Assembly (NCBI GenBank): GCA_022827265.1
Contig: JAJDTF010000014.1
Coordinates: forward strand, 1-52,171
Length of the DNA stretch: 52,171 bases
Direction: 5' to 3'
Source: Acidimicrobiia bacterium
Lineage (GTDB): Bacteria; Actinomycetota; Acidimicrobiia; Acidimicrobiales; Poriferisodalaceae
In this document: positions 44,201-51,179 of the stretch, piece after piece
Position numbering within the stretch: the first letter of the stretch is position 1
Layout of the letters: every line of letters starts with the position of its first letter
The notes under the pieces: model-generated
Told to the model about the DNA's origin: nothing
The model's input: the letters and a program-made list of their open reading frames with translations, nothing else
Databases searched by the model: none
Made by a program: the position numbers and the translations under genes

Positions 44201-45550
44201 TCCGACGCCCGGCTCGGGGAGGTCCTGCGGGCAGTGCTCTTGGCCGGTGCGATGCGGCGAAGCCCCGAGGAGATGCATGTCTACGTGATCGACACCTTGG
44301 GTCACGGCCTGTCCGCATTGAGCGGGCTGCCCCATGTCGGCGCAGCGGCGGAGCGCAATGAGCCCTTGGCTGCCCGGATTCTGCGACGCCTCGACGAGGA
44401 GGTCGCGCTGCGCAGGTCGGCGATGTCGGACTTGGGTGCGTCCTCGGTCAGCGAGATCCATCCGACGGCAGCCGAGACGATGCCGGACACGGTGCTGGCT
44501 GTCAACGGCGCGGATCGGCTCCTCCATCAGGGCGAGGCCCAGCCGAGTCCGCTGCTGCCGCTGCTGGCGGGCCTTGTCGCCGAATCCGCGGGCACCGGCA
44601 TACGCGTCTTGCTCTCAGGCGCGCCGCCGCTCGCGCACCAACGCCTCGGCGCGCAGGTGGGCAAGCGGTTCGTGTTTCGCTGTGCCGACCCGAACGACTA
44701 CGCGGGCCTCGGTGTGCAGCGGGCAATGCAAGGCGCCTTGAACGGCGTGGGCAGAGCACTGGAGCTCGCCAGCGGACGCCTGATGCAGTTCGCCCTGCTC
44801 CCGTCACCGCCGGAGTCCTCGCCGGGCGCGGTCGCCAAAGCGCTCGCACAGCGCCTCGCCGAGCGTTGGCAGCACCTCGGCGGCTCGATGCTGATGCCGC
44901 CACAGATACAGGACATGGCATGGCCCTTGCCGATGAACGGCATCGGCCCGGTGTGCCCGCCGAAGGACATCGAGCACCCGGTCGCTCTCTGCGTGGGTAC
45001 CGAGACCGGCGAGATGATGTGGCTGGACCCCGTGGAGGACGGTCCGGCATTTGCCGTGTGCGGACCGCCCAAGAGCGGGCGCAGCAACGCACTGATCGCG
45101 GCGGCCGGCCTCATGGCAGGCTGTGGATGGCAGGTCGTGGCAGTCACGTGCTCACGCCGCTCGCCGCTCGCCGCTGCTTTTCCCGGCCCGGTCGTAAGCC
45201 CCGACGAGATGGGCAAAGACACAGCGTCTGCTGCGCCTGCCGCGGTGTTCATCGACGACGCGCACAGGTGGATCGGCGACGCCGACTGTCTCCGGGCCAT
45301 GCTCGCGGGGCCTGCGGTTCGTGCCGTCATCGTCGCCGGCCCAACGGACTTCTTCAGCGGGCGAAACGATCTGACGGGCATCGTTCAGCCGCGTTCGGCA
45401 CTCGTGCTCACCCCGAAGAGCAGCTACGACGCATCCGACTTCGGCGTGCGCAGGCTCAGCGAGGATGCTCTGCGCGACACACGCGCCGGCTGCGGCGTTC
45501 TCGCCGTGGCCGGAGAAACCTTCGGGGCGCAAGTCCCGCTCGCGATCTGA
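41267..45550 (+). CDS. FHA-containing FtsK/SpoIIIE ATPase, EssC/EccC-like
   Basis: The motor of a type VII system, 1427 residues. An FHA domain (about 95-165; ASVGRGLANALAL, MSRAHFRV, CGSTNGVLVDG) precedes two membrane helices (about 225-265). The first ATPase module has a good Walker A, GGTTRSGKTEFLKSL (about residue 648), and Walker B LLIVIDEFSELL (about 755). The second module (YGPSALLIGGSDARLG) has no GKS/T. The third has AVCGPPKSGRSNAL, with Arg in place of the Walker A Lys, and FIDDAHRW. One active and two degenerate sites is the usual EssC/EccC pattern. A single fused polypeptide with an N-terminal FHA is like EssC of T7SSb. It starts at TTG 41267 or GTG 41273. Confidence 0.88.
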   Translation: MTVPYWRISAERESGEICDLVVDAADGATLDDLRAPLREVSVDLDLAHIGGSRAKPVRGSDLLDSSPLCNGSFLARSQGTAPPGPATYLVSVAGPDAGKWTAFTGEWASVGRGLANALALSDPAMSRAHFRVRAVAGVIEVEDCGSTNGVLVDGVPVQGTTTLADGAYIAAGSTTFATVVIEPSSVVPAARGRGPTAPFQRRFRSALVPLPDSLEHPRPPGRDSADHRSIVGVLAPVLTSMGMGLMMFLALGRNPAFLLVMALGPVIFASEGLRRRRKDARKLRAELAEYEAKQERFLADLEAARVEELRRDRWAAAPAGVAALLASARHMRLWERSPADADFCEVAVGLHDRPSKVGAANRPEGADFAMDDQWSAVLRHSFVREGSLAVLGDVARGRALARALLVDLATSHSPGDLSLWLITGDDGSASAEWNSVRWLPHTFAGGPQHTVYSTPAARASALASLRSLIGERRAAHERRRGDGPALPVYVVVVDCLDEIDAADLAADLAEVLAGGANVGVLGIVIDEDVTPEGVAAQLTLGEFTDEACFVSETQPLAEGVRSIEMSAQSLAAPARSMSSLHPARSAAVTPRSEIVRLVDLIGAQTDPEHSDALLQRWSGGGSASVAVGRLGDLVTEIDLMRDGPHGLVGGTTRSGKTEFLKSLFTSLAVANHPDDLSIVIVDFKGGVDHELSARLPHVVDLSTNHDVDSFARCVQLIDAELERRQREFKNAGAPNLDAYLAARRATPSLMPIPRLLIVIDEFSELLSSETGKANLSSLESVTRVGGGLGVHLLLVTQNFESQLPSQIAANAGLRICFRVQEAAHSKAVLNSGEAAAIPKERIGRAFLRSHGGPAVEFQAARVAGPLPGRESRAEPVRVREVPFSALAEAPPETKIADVPSEDTDMHAVVEVIRHAAHAVGWSEPAVPWPSELPLDLSVADLGDSELEWPIGLADEPSRQRQRPVGLEVYGPSALLIGGSDARLGEVLRAVLLAGAMRRSPEEMHVYVIDTLGHGLSALSGLPHVGAAAERNEPLAARILRRLDEEVALRRSAMSDLGASSVSEIHPTAAETMPDTVLAVNGADRLLHQGEAQPSPLLPLLAGLVAESAGTGIRVLLSGAPPLAHQRLGAQVGKRFVFRCADPNDYAGLGVQRAMQGALNGVGRALELASGRLMQFALLPSPPESSPGAVAKALAQRLAERWQHLGGSMLMPPQIQDMAWPLPMNGIGPVCPPKDIEHPVALCVGTETGEMMWLDPVEDGPAFAVCGPPKSGRSNALIAAAGLMAGCGWQVVAVTCSRRSPLAAAFPGPVVSPDEMGKDTASAAPAAVFIDDAHRWIGDADCLRAMLAGPAVRAVIVAGPTDFFSGRNDLTGIVQPRSALVLTPKSSYDASDFGVRRLSEDALRDTRAGCGVLAVAGETFGAQVPLAI

Positions 45551-45566
45551 GAATCGACGGAGCGTC

Positions 45567-45677
45567 ATGCGAACAGCCGCCCGAGCACCAGACGGCGTTC
45601 CTGCCGAGTGCCTGGTCGCCCGACCGCGGGGAGATGCGCTGCGAGCGTTCCGCCCCGCGCCGAGGCGCCATGACTGA
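45567..45677 (+). CDS. Possible 36-residue leader ORF overlapping the kinase start
   Basis: ATG 45567 follows GGAG by five bases and opens a 36-codon frame rich in Arg and Ala that ends eight bases inside the kinase gene. It could couple translation of the kinase to the upstream ATPase gene. No similarity is recognised, and it may be chance. Confidence 0.3.
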   Translation: MRTAARAPDGVPAECLVARPRGDALRAFRPAPRRHD

Positions 45678-47601
45678 AGCATTCAGCGCACGCAGCGCCT
45701 CGCCGGAGATCACAGGCTTCGTCGGCCTCGAGCAGATCGGCAAGGGCGGCTCCAGCACGGTCTACCGCGCGCGCCAACCCGACTTCGACCGGCAGGTGGC
45801 CGTCAAAGTGCTGAACGAGCGGCTTGACGACGAGGGAGCAGTCGCTGCGTTCGAGCACGAATGCCGCGTCATGGGGTCGCTCTGGGATCATCCGAACATC
45901 GTCACCGTGTTCGCCAGTGCCTTCACAGCCGACGGCAGGCCCTGCATCGTCATGCAGTTATTCCAGAGAGGCAGTTACCAGCAGCTCTTGCGCCGGCCGG
46001 GATCTGTCAAGGCTGCCGAAGCGGTCCGCTTGGGAATCCACATGTCCGGCGCCTTGGCGACAGCACATGGGGCCGGCATTGTGCACGGCGACGTCAAGCC
46101 TCAGAACATCTTCCAATCGAGCTACGACGAGCCGGTATTGGGCGACTTCGGCATCGCAGCGCTTGTCGGCGCCGCCGGCGTCGGGGAAGTGCCACGCGGC
46201 TTCTCGGTTCACTATGCCGCTCCCGAGGCAATCCGCGGGGAAGCTGCGCCGTCGGCGGACCAATACTCGCTGGCCGCCACGATCTTCACCATGCTGGCGG
46301 GAAGGCGACCGTTCGAGACAGGCGAGTCGGAGCCGACAGGCACACCGGGCGACACACGGCTCAATGTGCTCAAGCAAGTCCTGCACGGGCCGACGCCACG
46401 CTTGCCGAGGCGATTCGGCCGACCGCTGGTCGATGTCGTGCATCGGGCGATGTCACGAGATCCGCACGCCCGTTTCGCCGGTATGGCCCAATTCGGCGCA
46501 GCGCTCTGCGAAGTCGAGCAGCAGATGGGTCTGCCGCACACCAAGCTGCAGATCGCGCGGCCGCCGAGATTCGACGCCGGCCTTCTTCGGCTCTCGGACG
46601 GGCGAGCCGAAGTGCTCGACGACGATTTGGCGATCGGGCGGAATCCTGAGCGCGAGCCGCTCGCGCCGGGGCAGAGAGCAGTCGTGCTGGGTGCCGAGGA
46701 CCGCACCGTGTCTCGGCGCCACATCGAGCTGCGACGCGAACAGGGCGCTGTGACAGCGGTGTGCAGCGGCCAGTTCACCCGACTCGTGCGAAACGGGAAG
46801 AGCACCAGGATTCCAGCAGGCTCATCTGTGCATCTCCGACCCGGCGATGCCGTCCGCTTCGGCGAGACATCCTGGATCCGCTACGAAGCAGGCGACGCGC
46901 TCTCGCCGGAGCCGACCGGCGCAGCAGTCGCACCGGCAGTGATCAGACGAGACCAAAGAAAACCTGCGGCACGCAATTCGCTCGAGGCGCCGCCCGCCGA
47001 GGACGACAGCGACATCCGTGACAGCACCACGGGCACGCTCCCGCCGGTCGAACTCGGCCCGCCGGATCAAGCACGCGAGGAAGCCGAGGCGCCGTCAGAG
47101 CACTCAGGAGTCGAGGCCCGCGTCTGTTCCCGATGCGACAACTCGAATCGGTCTGAGGCCACCGTGTGCGTCGGCACTCCGGGATGCGGCGAAGAGCTCT
47201 CCGGAGACGACAGCTCGCTGCGCCAAGTCGCGCAGCCGGTGCCCGGAAGCATCCGATTCTCCGACGGCACCGCCGCAAGCATCGACGCGGATCTGATGGT
47301 CGGACGCAACCCGTTCCGGGAACCGCTGGAGGAAGGAATGCGTGGCGTCGTCCACGGTCTTGACGATGTGGCCGTTTCGCGTCGCCAGTTCGAGCTCAGA
47401 CGTGACGGCTGGGCCGTGTTCGTCGTCAGCCGGGGCGGTCGGACGATTCTGGACCGAGCGGGCCGACTCTTCGACATCGGCAGCGGCACGCGAGTAGAGC
47501 TGCGAACAGGCGATGTGCTGCGGTACGGCAACGGAGCGTGGTGCCGCTATGACGCTGTGTCCGCGGAACCGCGCTCGGACAGCCGTCGGGGCTGTGACTG
47601 A
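45670..47601 (+). CDS. Ser/Thr protein kinase with two FHA domains and a zinc ribbon
   Basis: 643 residues without a membrane helix. Kinase domain: glycine loop QIGKGGSSTVYRAR, VAVKVLNERL, catalytic loop VHGDVKPQNIF (HGD instead of HRD, so non-RD), LGDFGIAAL, and YAAPEAIRG. Then FHA-like domain 1 (about 310-410; AIGRNPEREPL, TVSRRHIEL), a linker, a four-Cys ribbon (VCSRCDNSN ... VCVGTPGCGEEL, about 479-505), and FHA-like domain 2 (MVGRNPFREPL, AVSRRQFEL, with Gln for His). It probably phosphorylates parts of the adjacent system, such as partners of the FHA domain of the ATPase. Start ATG 45670. Confidence 0.85.
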   Translation: MTEAFSARSASPEITGFVGLEQIGKGGSSTVYRARQPDFDRQVAVKVLNERLDDEGAVAAFEHECRVMGSLWDHPNIVTVFASAFTADGRPCIVMQLFQRGSYQQLLRRPGSVKAAEAVRLGIHMSGALATAHGAGIVHGDVKPQNIFQSSYDEPVLGDFGIAALVGAAGVGEVPRGFSVHYAAPEAIRGEAAPSADQYSLAATIFTMLAGRRPFETGESEPTGTPGDTRLNVLKQVLHGPTPRLPRRFGRPLVDVVHRAMSRDPHARFAGMAQFGAALCEVEQQMGLPHTKLQIARPPRFDAGLLRLSDGRAEVLDDDLAIGRNPEREPLAPGQRAVVLGAEDRTVSRRHIELRREQGAVTAVCSGQFTRLVRNGKSTRIPAGSSVHLRPGDAVRFGETSWIRYEAGDALSPEPTGAAVAPAVIRRDQRKPAARNSLEAPPAEDDSDIRDSTTGTLPPVELGPPDQAREEAEAPSEHSGVEARVCSRCDNSNRSEATVCVGTPGCGEELSGDDSSLRQVAQPVPGSIRFSDGTAASIDADLMVGRNPFREPLEEGMRGVVHGLDDVAVSRRQFELRRDGWAVFVVSRGGRTILDRAGRLFDIGSGTRVELRTGDVLRYGNGAWCRYDAVSAEPRSDSRRGCD

Positions 47602-47607
47602 GGCCGG

Positions 47608-49056
47608 TTGCCGCGTCGACGCCGTCGGTCGCGGCGCGTGCGGGACATTGTCGGCCGGGTTTGGGGGCGGCGGATCGTGAGCGGCCGGTTTCCCGACGAC
47701 GACACGCTGGATCCTTCGGATGAGTTCTTGGAGCTTTTGCGACAGGCAGACGACGAGGCGACCATTGTCCGGAGGTCTCAGATCCCGCTGCCCGCAACGG
47801 AAGACGAAGAATCCGCTGCGGCCGGGCGCCCTCAGCGGAGCAGGGCAGCGCTGGCGCTTGTCGCTGTGTTGACGCTGGCCGTCGTCGCCGCGGTTGCCGT
47901 GTTCGCTGTCGGGGGCTTCGGCCCCGACGACACGGGTCAATCCGGCGGACAGGAGAGCGCAGCCCTGTCGGCAGCGACCACCGCTCCCGAAGCCCCTGCC
48001 GCCGACCCCACTCCGACCGCGCCCGAGACGGTGGTTGGTGTGCCGGATGCTCCGGGCCGTCCGAGTGTGACCGAGGGCGATGAGCAGTTGTCGGCGTCGC
48101 GGAGCGCTGCGGCCCGGTGGAATGCGGCGGCTCGCGAGAGCGCATGCCTCGGTGCCGACCCGCTGTGTGACGGGCAGTTGTCGGTGTCGTGGGATGCTCC
48201 GGCTGGCAACAGTGCGCCCGTGACCGGGTACGAGGTGCGCTGGTGGGGTCCGTCGGAGGGCAGAGCGTGGGCGGACGGCACGAGCTACACGGTCCACAGT
48301 CTGGTCAATGGGCACTACCAGGTTCAGGTGCGTGCGCGTAACAGCGAGGGCTGGGGCGACTGGTCGCCGGATGCCAGCTACACGGTGTCGGTGACGGCGC
48401 ACAGTGCTGCGGGGGAAAGCAGTCCGAGTTCGGAGACGGTGGTTGGTGTGCCGGATGCGCCGCGGCTTGCGGGTGTGACCGGGGGCGATGGGCTGTTGTC
48501 GGTGTCGTGGGATGCTCCGTCCGGTAACGGAGCGGCGATCGAGAAGTACGACATTCTTGTGGATGGCTCGGACGTGTCGGTGGCCACTGGGACTTACGGG
48601 GTGACGAGCACGACAGTGACCGGGTTGTCGAACGGCGTCACCTACACGGTGCAGGTGCGTGCGCGTAACAGCGCGGGCTGGGGCGATTGGTCGCAGTCGG
48701 CGCACGCGACGCCGAGGGGCAGAGTTTCGCCGCGGACGACGTTGCCGCCTGAGCCTGAGCCGCCGGCTGCGCCGCTGCCTCCGGGGCCTCCTTCGTTGTC
48801 GCCGGGTGATGGGCGGTTGTGGGTGTTGTGGCAGGCGCCTGTGGGCAATGGTGCTGATGTCGCCGGTTATGAGGTGCGGTGGCGGCAGGTTTCGGGTTCG
48901 TGGGGCGACGGCGGCCGGTACATGGCGACTCGCGCGCGCTACACGATCCCCGATCTGGTCAACGGGTTGGAGTATGAGGTGCAGGTGCGTGCGCATAACA
49001 GCGACGACCGCTGGAGCGACTGGTCGCAGTCGGCGCACGCGACGCCGAATCGGTGA
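47608..49056 (+). CDS. Single-pass membrane protein with extracellular FN3 domains
   Basis: 482 residues from TTG 47608; GTG 47677, with GGGGGCGG ahead, is a good alternative. A basic and then acidic cytoplasmic part (SDEFLELLRQADDEATIV) precedes one helix (LALVAVLTLAVVAAVAVFAV, about 84-103) and about 380 outside residues with FN3 modules (SVSWDAPSGNGAAIEKYDILV, VQVRARNSAGWGDWSQSAHA). The first module is disrupted by an unrelated insert (about 165-190), and another switches mid-domain (GDWSPDASYTVSV), a sign of recombination with the FN3 segments of the metalloprotease. It follows the kinase gene by six bases and may be its surface sensor partner. Confidence 0.75.
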   Translation: MPRRRRRSRRVRDIVGRVWGRRIVSGRFPDDDTLDPSDEFLELLRQADDEATIVRRSQIPLPATEDEESAAAGRPQRSRAALALVAVLTLAVVAAVAVFAVGGFGPDDTGQSGGQESAALSAATTAPEAPAADPTPTAPETVVGVPDAPGRPSVTEGDEQLSASRSAAARWNAAARESACLGADPLCDGQLSVSWDAPAGNSAPVTGYEVRWWGPSEGRAWADGTSYTVHSLVNGHYQVQVRARNSEGWGDWSPDASYTVSVTAHSAAGESSPSSETVVGVPDAPRLAGVTGGDGLLSVSWDAPSGNGAAIEKYDILVDGSDVSVATGTYGVTSTTVTGLSNGVTYTVQVRARNSAGWGDWSQSAHATPRGRVSPRTTLPPEPEPPAAPLPPGPPSLSPGDGRLWVLWQAPVGNGADVAGYEVRWRQVSGSWGDGGRYMATRARYTIPDLVNGLEYEVQVRAHNSDDRWSDWSQSAHATPNR

Positions 49057-49075
49057 TTCGGATAGCTCTTCCATG

Positions 49076-49131
49076 CTCTGCTAGAGCACGGAACGATGCG
49101 ATCCGCTATTGATTCACCTTGGGTCTTGCGC
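49076..49131. repeat. Dispersed repeat: 36-bp copy 2 plus 22-bp inverted repeat
   Basis: 49076-49111 matches 32115-32150 (about 31 of 36 bases), and 49110-49131 is an inverted match to 50886-50907 (20 of 22). On the minus strand the first part reads S-G-S-H-R-S-V-L-stop, like the end of the AbiEii Cys/His tail. The 154-base gap 49057-49210 thus probably holds a remnant of another gene with that tail. Confidence 0.65.
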
Positions 49132-49210
49132 GGCCGTCGACCACTTGGCAGATCGTGCATGGGACCTGCATACACCGGGTGAACCGCCGACTTCGAGTCA
49201 GCGACAACGT

Positions 49211-50581
49211 TCACGTGTAACGGTGCTGCCCTGCGTGGCCACGCTGCAGGATGCAGGGACGGCGGGATCTCGGACCGCGGTGACCGCACGCGATGAAGGC
49301 CGGTGTCCGCACGGGCAACACGACCCGATCGACGACCGGCGGATGGAAGGCGGCGCCGACGCGGTCTGCTCGTTGCATTGCCCCGTCAGGATTCATCTCT
49401 CGGAGCATCTCAATCATCTCAGGCACTTCATAGCGGATGTTGCGACTGCCGCCTGTCGGCCTGATGATGCCGGCATCGGCGAGCGACCTGAGCGCTAGGC
49501 GAGCGACTTGATCGGAGACGTTGAGCCTTGCAGCGACCATCTCGGAATCCATAATCGGCATTGACGGCAGAGCGTCCAACAGCTTCGCTGCGGCGCTGCC
49601 AGATCGAAATCTTGCCTTGTGCCCCCATTCGGCTGCCAAGTCTTCGACTGCGGAAACGGTCCGAACGGCCTGCGCATGAGCGTTGACGCAGGCATCACCG
49701 AAGCACTGGATCCACTGTTCCATGCCTTTGCTGCGTGAGGCGTTGTCGTCGGCTTCGCAGATCACATGGGTCGCGTTGAGCGCCTGGTAGTAGCGCTGAC
49801 GGTCGCTGTTGAGCGCTGCGCTGATGGGAACAGTCCCGCTCGTCACGCCGCGGGCGTTGAACACCGTGTGGATCAGTGCTCGACCAGTCCGGCCGTTGCC
49901 GTCTTCAAACGGATGGATCGTCTCGAATTGGGCGTGAGCGACGGCCGCCTGTGTCACCGCCAAGTGCCTCGCCGTGTTCAGATAGGCGGCTAAGTCGTCC
50001 AACAGTTCAGGAACATCTCCCGGCGGCGGGGCAACGAATGATGCTTCGTCGATGCGGCAGCCTTTCGGACCGACCCAGATCGGCTCGGATCGCAGCATGC
50101 CGCCCATATCGCTCTGCTGTGTGTTCTCGAACAGCGTTGCGTGGACGCGGAGAATGTCGTCGGCTGTGCAGACATGTCCGTCCCTCATCTGCTTGCCCAA
50201 ATCGACCGCTGCGACCACCTGTCTCGAAGCGCCGAGCGTGAGAGCATCATTCTCGTCCGAAGCGGGTTGTCCCGACAGCTCGCGGTAACGCGCCCATGCG
50301 AGAGCGTCACCGGTGGACTCCACGCCTTCGATGAGGCTTGACCGGATGCTCTCGTCGCGCGCCATCATCCAGTCAGCAAGCGCCCCGCCAACGTCGGTCT
50401 TGGGCATCGTTGCTATGCCGCGGATGGAGTCTCCTGCCATCGCGACAGCATTCACGGCATCATTTCCGAGCACAGGATCCCAGCCGGCAATCTTGTGCGG
50501 GCGGTAAGCACGATACGCTCTGACGCCGTAGCCGCCGGTTGTGCCGACCAGCCAATCCCTCGCCTCGACGTAGCTACCCAT
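49211..50581 (-). CDS. Fic-family protein (AMP-transferase-like) with Cys/His tail
   Basis: 456 residues. The active-site loop HPFEDGNGRTGRALIH is a complete Fic motif (H-x-F-x-D/E-G-N-G-R-x-x-R). Near residue 82, SIRSSLIEGVES matches the inhibitory helix motif S/T-x3-E-G, placing it among N-terminally self-inhibited (class II) Fic proteins. The Fic core is followed by a winged-helix region (MVAARLNVSDQVARLALRSLADAGIIR) and a tail C-G-x3-P-R-x3-P-C-x-L-x2-G-H-x-G-x-H-R. Substrate unknown; it may AMPylate a protein or act as a toxin. ATG 50581 has an AT-rich promoter upstream. Confidence 0.9.
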   Translation of the reverse strand: MGSYVEARDWLVGTTGGYGVRAYRAYRPHKIAGWDPVLGNDAVNAVAMAGDSIRGIATMPKTDVGGALADWMMARDESIRSSLIEGVESTGDALAWARYRELSGQPASDENDALTLGASRQVVAAVDLGKQMRDGHVCTADDILRVHATLFENTQQSDMGGMLRSEPIWVGPKGCRIDEASFVAPPPGDVPELLDDLAAYLNTARHLAVTQAAVAHAQFETIHPFEDGNGRTGRALIHTVFNARGVTSGTVPISAALNSDRQRYYQALNATHVICEADDNASRSKGMEQWIQCFGDACVNAHAQAVRTVSAVEDLAAEWGHKARFRSGSAAAKLLDALPSMPIMDSEMVAARLNVSDQVARLALRSLADAGIIRPTGGSRNIRYEVPEMIEMLREMNPDGAMQRADRVGAAFHPPVVDRVVLPVRTPAFIACGHRGPRSRRPCILQRGHAGQHRYT

Positions 50582-50683
50582 TCCGACATCTTATCTCATG
50601 TGCTATTCGTTGGCGGTTTGCGATAAGGGAGCGCTGCTTTCATATCGTGTGGGCTATTGGGGACTACACCGGACAGTGCTCTA

Positions 50684-50868
50684 GCCCTGATTGTTCATGA
50701 GAATTGGGGTGGCGGGGTTTTCGCGTCCGCGGAAAAGCCTTTCTGACCTGCGACGATGTGTGTTGTTGAGGCACACGTTGTGCAGATCGGAAAGGCATCT
50801 CCGTGGTGAAGCTTAGAAGCGTGTCGAATGCGGTGCTGGCATCTGGCGGGGACCGGGTCGGGGCCTGT
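50684..50868 (+). mobile_element. Probable left end of an IS (IS1380-like), truncated
   Basis: A frame starting at GTG 50803 reads VKLRSVSNAVLASGGDRVGA, which resembles the first residues of some IS1380-type transposases, then loses sense near 50868. The 120 bases before it look like an IS terminal region. I could not confirm inverted repeats because the other end is missing. The element is broken next to the AlbA_2 fragment. Confidence 0.35.
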
Positions 50869-50885
50869 CTAAATCTGTCAGTCCC

Positions 50886-50995
50886 GCGCAAAACCCAGGG
50901 TGAATCACCCGATAACGATTCCTTGCGTTCGACGAGATCAGACTCGATGTCCGTCACCATCGCCGAGAGTTCGTCGTCGGTGTACCCGTTCGGCC
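50886..50995 (-). pseudogene. Fragment of an AlbA_2-domain (Schlafen-like) ATP-binding protein
   Basis: On the minus strand, YTDDELSAMVTDIESDLVERK continuing E-S-L-S-G-D-S-P is the typical N-terminus of AlbA_2 (divergent AAA-4) proteins, seen in ATP-dependent helicase-like regulators. After that the similarity stops at the 22-base repeat shared with 49110-49131. About 30 codons remain, so the gene is broken. The rest of 50996-51179 shows no gene. Confidence 0.6.
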
Positions 50996-51179
50996 CCACA
51001 TTCGCAGAGTGTCTGCCACGCTTGGCTGCCCTTCGCGGGATTCTCGTTCTCGACGGGCCGCGGACAATCTGCGCAGCCTCGCGTGCCGCTTGGGGTGAGC
51101 CGTAGTCTGTTCGCGAGCCGGTTCGCTGCCGCGATGCCCCGGCGCTGTGCTGGCTGCGAAGCCGACAAGCGAGGTTGCG

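Noticed and set aside
47104..49074. 656-codon open frame on the minus strand
   Set aside because: Antisense to the kinase end and the FN3 membrane protein, with the same shadow composition.
50996..51179. Coding continuation of the AlbA_2 fragment or of the plus-strand IS frame
   Set aside because: Neither frame keeps family-like sequence here; I see no gene in this stretch.
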